From positions 1-48,193 of the forward strand of contig JAZUIB010000019.1 of assembly GCA_045642025.1 (NCBI GenBank): a stretch of 48,193 nucleotides of DNA, given 5' to 3'. Each line of letters starts with the position of its first letter. Position 1 is the first letter of the stretch. Below the pieces are notes generated by a model. That model was not told the origin of the DNA, searched no databases, and worked only from the letters and a program-made list of their open reading frames with translations. The position numbers and the translations under genes were made by a program. Origin of the DNA: Equadaptatus sp045642025. GTDB taxonomy: Bacteria > Synergistota > Synergistia > Synergistales > Synergistaceae. This document shows, piece by piece, positions 40,901 through 45,935 of this stretch.

Positions 40901-43361
40901 AAATGTAACCGGAAGCGGAACGGCGGAAATCAGCGGCAACGTTGACGCGTACAGCGCAGGCGCCGGAAAACTTGAGAACAAACTCAAAATCAACGAAGAC
41001 AGCACGCTTATGATGGCAGTTACCGGCATCAAGGGCGACGTAACTGACAACAGCGGTACACTGTGGCTCGCAGGCGACGGCACGATTAGCCACAACCTCG
41101 CCGGAAGCGGAGAAGTCACACTGTCAGGCACGGTGAAGAACACAAAAACAATCGGAGCCGGCAAACTCAACCTGACAGAAAGCGCATCGGTGAACAACGA
41201 AGGAACAATCTCCGCGCCGATTAACAACATGGGAACGCTTACCACAAGCGCGGACAAACTGACAGGCAGCGAAATAGTGAACAGCGGAGCAGTCATATTC
41301 AGCGGCGGCACGCTTAACGGAAACTACGTAAGCGAAGGCACTCACGCGAAACCCGCGCTGACACAGTTCTCAGCCGCGACAGCCTTCAAAGGCGGCGTCA
41401 CAATGAAAGCGTCGATGCTCAACTTCATACTGGACGACTTCAAAGCCGGCGACACAATAGTTACCTCCGCGAACACGATAGACCTCTCGGACACCAAACT
41501 CAGACTCTATCAGGACACAGAAGGCAAGAAAGTTGAAGATCTCGGCACAAAGCTGACACTCATTGACAACGCGACAGGCTATGTTTCAGAAAACGAAGGC
41601 AAAAAATATGTCGGCTCTGACGGCAAGGAATACGTTGTACCGAAAAAGATACGCGTCATAAGCACAGACGATGTCTTCTTCGACTACATCTACGACACCT
41701 TCCTTGACACAACGGAAGACAGCGGCGCGCTCATACTCGGCGTAGTGAGAAAAGCCTCTGACGAAGAAACAGGCGGTACAGAGACGGACCCGCAGGATAC
41801 GCCTGTAACACCGCAGGAGACAGACCCGCAGGATACGCCGCAGACAGACCCGACGCCTGCGCCGACACCGGTAGTCAAGGAAAAGACAAAATCAGTTGTT
41901 GAAGCACGCCTTGGCGCCTCAGCTGCACTCAACATCGGCGGAGATTTCATCGCTGGCGAACTGACAGACAATATGGATACAGCAGAAAGCACGTCAGGCG
42001 CGTCAGGAGCGGCAGGCGGCAGCAGCTGGAACGCCTTTGCGGCAATGGGCGGCAGCCACGGACGCTACAACACGGGCAGCCACGTTGACCTCAACAGCTT
42101 CAACGTAGCCGCAGGACTCTCAAGAAAAATGAACGAGAACCTGACACTCGGCGTCTTTATAGAAGGCGGCAACGGACACTACGACACAGTCAACGAATTT
42201 GCCGAAGGCAATGTCACCTCAAAAGGCGATCTTAACTACTTCGGCGTAGGCGCCATGCTCAAAGCCAAAGGCAGCCAGACAGACAAAGGACAGCTCCACG
42301 CGGAAGCCAGCGTCAGAACAGGACGAGTCAGCAGCGATTACGCAAGCGAAAACTTATTCAGCAGCACAAATGTCCGTTACGACACAAACAGCAGTTATCT
42401 TGGAGGACACCTTGGCGCCGGCTACAAATGGGCACTCAAAGAAGGCGACAAGATTGACACCTACGCGCAGTACCTCTGGTCACGCCAGAACGGCGACAGC
42501 ACCGTCATTCATAACAACGAGTTTGACTTCGACGCAGTCAACAGCCACAGACTCCGCGCGGGCTTCAGATACATAAGCACAGAACACCGCAACGGAATAA
42601 AACTGTATGGCGGACTTGCCTACGAATACGAACTCGACGGCAAAGCCTCAGGCAAAGTCAACGGAGAAAAAATACCCGAGCCTGACTTCAAAGGCGCAAG
42701 CGGAATGGCAGAGTTCGGAGCAGTGTACAACCCGAAGAACAGCCCGTGGAAAGTTGACCTCGGACTGAAGGGCTTCACCGGCAAACATGACGGTGTAGCC
42801 GCCAGCCTTGCCGCATGGTACGAATTTGATGGACTCATCGCCTCCGGCGCAAACGGCACAGACGCGCTCAGCTTCAGCCTCCGCAAGAACCTCAAAGAGC
42901 TGAAGAAAGAAAAAGACGCGCTGACAGCCGAAAACAGAACGCTCAAAGCAGAAAATGCGGCCAAGAAAGCAGAAAAAGCACGCCTGAAGGAAGAAAATAT
43001 CGACCTGAAAGCGAAAGCAGCGGTAAAAGTAGCGACAGACAAAATTGAACCGGCGAAAATTATAACGACAGAACCGGTGACAACAGTCAAACCTGCAGAA
43101 CAACCGAAACCTGCAAAAACGGAAAAAGCTGCACAGCCTGAGAAACAGACAGAGCAGCCGAAACCTGCAGAACAGCCAGCGATGCCTCAGAAACAGCCGA
43201 AACCTGAGGAGCAGCGCAAGACAGACAAGATTGAAAAGCCGGTAAAACCGGAAATTCCCGAAGCGGCGCAGCCTAAAGAAGAGAAACAGGCGAAACCGAA
43301 GAAGAAGGGCGACATCGAAGGTCTCGGCATTCTTGACTCACCGGAAATCTTGAACTACTAA
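34956..43361 (+). CDS. Giant autotransporter with DUF6273-like head, coiled coil and Pro/Lys-rich tail
   Basis: A 2801-residue protein, paralog of the 30447 product. The signal peptide ends AIA/GG at residue 26, as in the 28125 protein. The head (IYFGNYWQT, IPWKVIS, FAKDALSEREYNALL, GGVRPLVDF) spans about 50-310, then the SEEANGDYQTDFASD module near 450. A very long beta-helix follows; residues about 1640-1950 show about 20-residue repeats built on NSGTIT. A Pro/Thr/Asp hinge (about 2270-2310) and the ARLGASAALN helix precede the barrel (about 2358-2620, AFAAMGGSHGRYNTG ... AAWYEFDG). The chain then continues with a Lys/Glu coiled coil (about 2641-2690) and a 95-residue Pro/Lys/Gln-rich tail ending DSPEILNY. 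Shine-Dalgarno is GGA about seven bases upstream. A strong terminator follows. Confidence 0.9.
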   Translation: MKNNKKIAAILILASFLFQTASPAIAGGVKALSDLTAARTATECTVGVTNANTIYFGNYWQTAENTAGDKEAIPWKVISTGAQVNYSNGSTTETVSALELMTNQLMYADKFGTDSNWSKSIVRAHLTGGTTANTAAATSVKAYGDLGSSFAKDALSEREYNALLPAQHTVAFKQATSANTVTVVDKLRLPSPTNLYVTTLTNANCIFINDADRGTTSTTFSKKQNMYGNTGNLTVGGTGTTRTTSMFYWSDGNQYCSSTIYAFATYYQKVLSDKAVGIRNNLSTTNATGGVRPLVDFKASDVLFLSAPTNGKSTVGGGAGFTLPDYSGTEFVMTLKDSTMLTPTVDAWIESGGSTEIPTVDQKADEAPVGGTVDLSHGLSAGGGGGMYINYSGAATGTNKYLSALVTADADNSPYLNYAKIMSTETSGSANGVLINVTGLDEGSAYRMYFYSEEANGDYQTDFASDFATVNSGTNYYSFVAGGGGGGDTCYSGSLSLGYKDKALTMAVGGTFNLSFDSGTYQTGIVAKANSDPAKNYAIINAGSTGTTLQSITVADNAELDAIGKFTLANNLAVNSGGRMFVGASTGTAIIPGELTVGGNATLGAGGVLASIGDLDIGGSMSVGAGAQVAASGGLNVTGVVSIEGTGDVTTSGQVFTFSESSIGGLTMAPGAYFNASAPLTVDGDVSCTSGACLYAKDNLTITGNLDVANDADVRTFGTGKSFNVGGNLTIAGGTAPNTPKAPLIVSDSLTVGGDLTVAAGIAINSGAVLTVPNGLTVGGNLDIQRGSDGNSTGIVQVTSGGLTVNGSVALGIVGCKTATSPLTVAGGVNICGDLSIVKGLIGNFSSSSARSPLAMTSGSALTVGGTFTLRNETGNSMTYTTAGALTAGGFNITSVNSNRMYDLKVTGATTLTGDVTSSIGYGGYVNATQGFTSTGSGNLNIASGGKLNVTGDVTATGGGSITIDNNSSSYLYVSGNMNMANGDLIVNGGKMCQSGTGHTNTFRNLQIGSGSGVAMNGSLALNGPESVIGGSLCGTISGITLNNGGDVSTPTGSKLTIASGQKVCSSITVAGNLATLENNGSGVYGSITNFGTVQGTGSYFGTITNKDGANFTVAAGQLQNSSTSGVSSIVNETGGTVTLGNGDLNVKLSGAGNYVNGGQINVSDVRRLDNIALDNTGGTLKIGDSTEYTLNSTITGGVVDINRNVAADTSRINADVSLGSTSVLRLTGGSWTGDVAASAPAGFGSNITYSSGTIGIGGTTAGTSGNGAGSYVSLDLDRMTSGLPKIALYGASTCHSAVELTNGVLNSTVSGVTSGYDKNSTVVMAADTSFGVSGNISYYKVVLPENMEFSSGNFTCLSGLNSDGAVYKLNGAIGSSTGSNVNKISVVSHTGGALTGTLSLNSDVSGITFSKDDSWADFTYRQIQYISSTAAGDDLTVVGDPVIGTFTVGTTGNITYNITQAYNDPGDASSGAKIGYLDVLKFDNNFTFKQIVNADPERAGKISAYSVSENMNLTDAAGLGALRRSEEAAAAGNPRTFAISGNGGTAYTMDGGGYKGISVADSGQGAYAGEGDTLSVQSMKIQNFDTFITVNDGGKARLGNVEFGERAAGTTNDVDVKSGGALEITLGSTANAVIANAGSMTVNGTLENATLVTSGSATVRGGGQIHDGSVTNTGTFTVNTGGSLGGSMTLTNSGTLTSAENVVLLSVGNSGNMTIDKNLVADTGITNSGKLTVKGGGIETTTLDNRSGGSLTLTNAESVLMANITNAGTISSKGKVMAENMENSGTLTAADIDVNSGLTNTGTIGSKSNISAYEFTNGNGGNITASGSVSTHTFENSGKVTASNVYANYTLNNSGTVTSRGDVSVAAELTNSGTITAEHISGGYSINNSGTITTDGVIANSAITNSGTLNSTGNVISETAAFTNSGTAAIGGYLNASSVVNTGSGKITVGADKINAAGGVANNGTLVLNGADGEEFALLKTNVTGSGTAEISGNVDAYSAGAGKLENKLKINEDSTLMMAVTGIKGDVTDNSGTLWLAGDGTISHNLAGSGEVTLSGTVKNTKTIGAGKLNLTESASVNNEGTISAPINNMGTLTTSADKLTGSEIVNSGAVIFSGGTLNGNYVSEGTHAKPALTQFSAATAFKGGVTMKASMLNFILDDFKAGDTIVTSANTIDLSDTKLRLYQDTEGKKVEDLGTKLTLIDNATGYVSENEGKKYVGSDGKEYVVPKKIRVISTDDVFFDYIYDTFLDTTEDSGALILGVVRKASDEETGGTETDPQDTPVTPQETDPQDTPQTDPTPAPTPVVKEKTKSVVEARLGASAALNIGGDFIAGELTDNMDTAESTSGASGAAGGSSWNAFAAMGGSHGRYNTGSHVDLNSFNVAAGLSRKMNENLTLGVFIEGGNGHYDTVNEFAEGNVTSKGDLNYFGVGAMLKAKGSQTDKGQLHAEASVRTGRVSSDYASENLFSSTNVRYDTNSSYLGGHLGAGYKWALKEGDKIDTYAQYLWSRQNGDSTVIHNNEFDFDAVNSHRLRAGFRYISTEHRNGIKLYGGLAYEYELDGKASGKVNGEKIPEPDFKGASGMAEFGAVYNPKNSPWKVDLGLKGFTGKHDGVAASLAAWYEFDGLIASGANGTDALSFSLRKNLKELKKEKDALTAENRTLKAENAAKKAEKARLKEENIDLKAKAAVKVATDKIEPAKIITTEPVTTVKPAEQPKPAKTEKAAQPEKQTEQPKPAEQPAMPQKQPKPEEQRKTDKIEKPVKPEIPEAAQPKEEKQAKPKKKGDIEGLGILDSPEILNY
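39840..40830 (+). repeat. Degenerate tandem repeats encoding NSGTIT passenger units
   Basis: About 15 imperfect units of 54-66 bases encode strands of the form (T)NSGT(I/L/V)T. They produce long shadow frames on the minus strand. Confidence 0.75.
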
Positions 43362-43373
43362 TCTGTATCACCA

Positions 43374-43409
43374 CGCGGCATTGCCAAAGAGCAATGCCGC
43401 GCTTTTTTT
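43374..43409 (+). terminator. Rho-independent terminator after the 2801-residue gene
   Basis: An 11-bp perfect stem CGCGGCATTGC / GCAATGCCGCG with a six-base loop, then CTTTTTTT. Twelve bases after the stop codon. Confidence 0.93.
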
Positions 43410-43437
43410 ATCTTTGTCTCCCTGCTTTTTTATTTCT

Positions 43438-43480
43438 GTCTTCCTGCGGGACGCGCAGCGTAAGCGCAGGAGCCAGCGAC
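43438..43480 (-). repeat. Palindromic repeat, TTCCTGCG arms
   Basis: Related to 27802 and 29741, with small changes in the nested inner stem (GACGCGCAGCGTA). Confidence 0.8.
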
Positions 43481-43561
43481 TCTCCTCCAACCGTCATACC
43501 GCAATGTTTCTGTGCAGCGTCTCTTCCCCACTCGTCTCCCCACCGTGCGTTTCTTCTCTTT

Positions 43562-43608
43562 CGTCTCCCCGCACGAAGCAGCGCGAAGATGCGGGGCCCA
43601 GTGTCTTT
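43562..43608 (-). repeat. Palindromic repeat, CCCCGCA arms, upstream of GIY-YIG gene 2
   Basis: Minus strand: AAAGACACTGGG, arm CCCCGCATC, loop, arm TGCGGGG, GACG. Lies 65 bases before the nuclease ATG. Confidence 0.85.
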
Positions 43609-43643
43609 ACTTTAGGCCTCTTTTTCATTCCTGCGTTTTTCGT

Positions 43644-43649
43644 TATAAT
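43644..43649 (+). promoter_or_regulatory. -10 element for GIY-YIG gene 2
   Basis: TATAAT lies 24 bases before the ATG; no good -35 is seen. Confidence 0.4.
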
Positions 43650-43672
43650 ACACGCAAAGGAAGTGTTTACTG

Positions 43673-43963
43673 ATGAAACCTTGTGTTTATATACTTGCCG
43701 GCTGCAGAAATGGAACAATTTACGTTGGTGTAACCTCTGAACTTGCTCAAAGAATTTCACAGCATAAATCAGGCGAAGCCGACGGCTTTACCAAGAAATA
43801 TACTGTACATAACCTCGTTTGGTATCAATATTTTGAGACAATGTCTGATGCAATTGCCTGGGAAAAGAAACTGAAAAAAAGGAGAAGAGAATGGAAAATT
43901 AAACTCATAGAAGAACAGAATCCGTACTGGAACGATTTGTCAGCGGAATTAACCGGAGAATAA
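43673..43963 (+). CDS. GIY-YIG nuclease family protein (copy 2)
   Basis: A 96-residue paralog of the 29898 product. It has VYIL / IYVGVT (the GIY and YIG elements), AQRISQH with the catalytic-site Arg, IAWEKKLKK with the metal-binding Glu, and ENPYWNDL-like QNPYWNDL near the C-terminus. GGAAG lies ten bases upstream. It is bracketed by a CCCCGCA-arm palindrome upstream (43562) and an ATTCTGCG-arm palindrome starting 16 bases after its stop (43979), the same arrangement as copy 1. A function as an endonuclease is predicted from the fold only. Confidence 0.88.
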   Translation: MKPCVYILAGCRNGTIYVGVTSELAQRISQHKSGEADGFTKKYTVHNLVWYQYFETMSDAIAWEKKLKKRRREWKIKLIEEQNPYWNDLSAELTGE

Positions 43964-43978
43964 GGGTTAAAAAACAAC

Positions 43979-44022
43979 GACACTGGATTCTGCGCTAAGC
44001 CGTTGGCTTCCGCAGAATGACG
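43979..44022 (+). repeat. Palindromic repeat, ATTCTGCG arms, downstream of GIY-YIG gene 2
   Basis: Identical over 43 bases to the copy at 30334, 13.6 kb away. Confidence 0.9.
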
Positions 44023-44190
44023 GGTAAAAGCAGCAGGTAGTAAGTAGGAGGTAGAAGGTAGTAGGTAGCAGGTAGAAAGTAGAAAGTAGGAAATACAAAA
44101 ATCTACAACCTACAACCTACAAGCAAGATACAAGCGAACAACAAAAAACCTTTCAATCACCAAAAAACAAAACAAAAGCACGCAAAAATA

Positions 44191-44228
44191 GCCGGTTGGG
44201 GAAAATCCCCGCCGGCATTTTCCAATTT
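44191..44228. terminator. Candidate bidirectional terminator
   Basis: GCCGG..GGGG / CCCC.CCGGC with an AAAAT loop is followed by ATTTTCCAATTTTT on the plus strand and TATTTTTG on the minus strand. It could end transcripts from either side. Confidence 0.6.
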
Positions 44229-44391
44229 TTAAGGCGTCGATATTTTGTTTTTTTCTTTTCCACTCTCTGCTTCAAGTTCGCCGCTATCGGCAGATTGTGC
44301 TTTGCTGCTTTGCTTTTCGTTTTCTTCTCACCTCTTTCCCCGAAGTGCTAGGTGCAAGGTACTAAGTGCTAAAAGCTCAAACCGCGGTTTG

Positions 44392-44593
44392 AAAAAATGT
44401 TTGTGTCTCTGACGAACCTACCCAATATACGAAGATGATACAGACTTGGGCAGCCCTTCTCCGCATAAGGTCCGGCTTCAACGAGACGTGCATCGTCGCA
44501 AGGCGCATAAAGTTTTCCGGTTACTGGTAGTTGATCCCCCGTAGGTTGGCTGTGGTTCACCGTTTTGAAATTGCGCGAAGTTCAGAAACAGAG
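44392..44593 (-). ncRNA. ssrS: Candidate 6S-like structured RNA
   Basis: About 200 bases on the minus strand with no open frame. The 5' end CTCTG...GAAC pairs with the 3' end GTTC..CAGAG, closing the molecule as in 6S RNA. A good promoter places the start exactly at this stem, and a TTTTTT run ends it. The internal TGCGACGA...TTGAA resembles the E. coli 6S segment UGCGACGACAC...UUGAAC. 6S RNA sequesters the housekeeping RNA polymerase holoenzyme. The family call rests on general architecture and partial motif recall, so it is tentative; another structured RNA is possible. Confidence 0.42.
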
Positions 44594-44598
44594 GTCTC

Positions 44599-44627
44599 CA
44601 TATATAAATCTGCGGACAGGGTGCCAA
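44599..44627 (-). promoter_or_regulatory. Promoter of the minus-strand structured RNA
   Basis: Minus strand: TTGGCA (44627-44622), 17-base spacer, TATATG (44604-44599). The predicted start at about 44593 coincides with the closing stem of the RNA. Confidence 0.6.
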
Positions 44628-44704
44628 ATTTTGAAGGCTGCTGCAAAAAAAACTTCAAAAAAGTTGAAATTATTATAATTTTAAGGTAGAAACTGAAAAA
44701 AAAG

Positions 44705-44733
44705 TTGACAAATTCTGTTTCTGCCATTAAGAT
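44705..44733 (+). promoter_or_regulatory. Promoter of the str operon
   Basis: TTGACA (44705-44710), 17-base spacer, TAAGAT (44728-44733), preceded by A/T-rich sequence resembling an UP element (44645-44700). Confidence 0.8.
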
Positions 44734-44739
44734 TTATCG

Positions 44740-45008
44740 GTGCGCCTTTTTTGCATGAAAGGTATGGCTGTGCCGTATAGGTAGCCTCGGAGGTTGAAAA
44801 AGCAGTATTTTATGCAGTTTAACAAACTTCGGCCTTTGCTGAAAAGTGCGGATATGACGGGTAGAAGACACTGTCTTAACCGTCACTCTATGATATGTGC
44901 TCTGAGATTATGGCACTAAGTTAACCCTGGGAAGACCTGTGCAATTCAGATAATTGCCGCCAGGCTCGCCCGAATAACTAAAAAATACTAAAGAAAGGAG
45001 GAGATTGT
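44740..45008 (+). promoter_or_regulatory. Long structured leader of the str operon
   Basis: About 270 untranslated bases precede rpsL. A clear stem-loop GACGG..AAGAC-ACT-GTCTT..CCGTC lies at about 44857-44885, and a short ATG frame (eight codons, MKGMAVPYR-like) sits at 44755. It may mediate autoregulation by a ribosomal protein, but no known leader motif was recognised. Confidence 0.5.
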
Positions 45009-45380
45009 ATGCCGACAATCAGCCAGCTCATCCGTACAGGAAGAGAAGAAAAAAGACATCGTTCAAGTTCACCGGCACTTCAGAACAACCCGCAGCGCCG
45101 CGGAGTCTGCACGCGTGTCTATACGGTAACACCTAAAAAGCCTAACTCCGCTCTTCGTAAAGTCGCTCGTGTGCGTCTTACGAACGGAATTGAAGTTACA
45201 GCTTATATCCCGGGAGTCGGACACAACCTTCAGGAACATTCAGTTGTTCTTGTTCGTGGAGGTCGTGTAAAAGACCTTCCTGGTGTCCGTTATCACATTG
45301 TCAGAGGAACACTTGACTGCGGCGGTGTTGAAAATCGCCGCCAGAGTCGCTCGCTCTACGGTGCACGTAGACCGAAGTAA
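45009..45380 (+). CDS. rpsL: 30S ribosomal protein S12
   Basis: A 123-residue decoding-centre protein. It has PTISQLIRTGR at the N-terminus, the TPKKPNSALRKVARV loop with the lysines involved in streptomycin response in their sensitive form, and the C-terminal RRQSRSLYGARRPK. AAAGGAGGAG is a very strong Shine-Dalgarno. First gene of the str operon. Confidence 0.97.
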   Translation: MPTISQLIRTGREEKRHRSSSPALQNNPQRRGVCTRVYTVTPKKPNSALRKVARVRLTNGIEVTAYIPGVGHNLQEHSVVLVRGGRVKDLPGVRYHIVRGTLDCGGVENRRQSRSLYGARRPK

Positions 45381-45401
45381 TATTAAAGGGAGGAATTTCT
45401 A

Positions 45402-45872
45402 ATGTCACGCAAAGGACATATCAGAAAACGCGTTTCACCGCCCGATTCAGTCTATAACAATGCCGTAATGGGAAGATTTATCAGTTGCCTTATGCTCAAT
45501 GGCAAAAGAAGTGTTGCTGAAAAAATCTTCTACGGAGCACTGAATCTGGCATCAGGCCGCCTCAATCTCAAGCCGGAAGAGGTTTTTGAGAAGGCTATGA
45601 CAAGTGTTGCACCACTCGTTGAGGTTCGTCCTCGCAGAGTCGGAGGCGCCACATACCAGGTACCTGTTGAAGTCACAGCACCTCGCGGTCAGGCGCTTGC
45701 AACACGCTGGATACTTACATATTCACGCTCACGCAAGGGTATGCCGATGATGGAAAGGCTTGCAAGAGAATTTCAGGATGCATGTAAAGGCGAAGGCGGG
45801 TCAATCAAAAAGAGAGAGGATACACACCGCATGGCTGAAGCGAACAAAGCATTTGCTCACTATCGCTGGTAA
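45402..45872 (+). CDS. rpsG: 30S ribosomal protein S7
   Basis: A 156-residue primary 16S rRNA-binding protein. It begins MSRKGHIRKR, contains VEVRPRRVGGATYQVPVEV and ends ANKAFAHYRW, all S7 hallmarks. GGGAGG precedes the ATG 22 bases after rpsL. Confidence 0.97.
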   Translation: MSRKGHIRKRVSPPDSVYNNAVMGRFISCLMLNGKRSVAEKIFYGALNLASGRLNLKPEEVFEKAMTSVAPLVEVRPRRVGGATYQVPVEVTAPRGQALATRWILTYSRSRKGMPMMERLAREFQDACKGEGGSIKKREDTHRMAEANKAFAHYRW

Positions 45873-45935
45873 TAACAACAAAGAAGTAGAGTTTTAGATA
45901 TAGTTTTAAAGTTAGGATTTGGTGGTGTTAACGAG

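Larger units (their letters stand above)
43964..44391. other. Non-coding region: palindrome, GTAGGTAG-type runs, bidirectional terminator
   Basis: After the palindrome at 43979 come low-complexity runs of GGTAGTAGGTAG and its complement CTACAACCTACAA (44036-44125), then a hairpin at 44191-44228. AGTGCTAGGTGC-type runs lie at 44343-44372. No gene is supported. Confidence 0.6.

Noticed and set aside
36563..42000. Long minus-strand open frames inside the 2801-residue gene (up to 267 codons)
   Set aside because: They mirror repetitive Gly/Ser/Thr/Asn codons of the plus-strand passenger, lack Shine-Dalgarno sites and translate to low-complexity Val/Pro/Ser strings.
44392..44593. tmRNA, SRP RNA or RNase P RNA
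   Set aside because: The tmRNA ends, the SRP GGAAGCAG-type loop and the RNase P GAGGAAAGTCC core are all absent on both strands.
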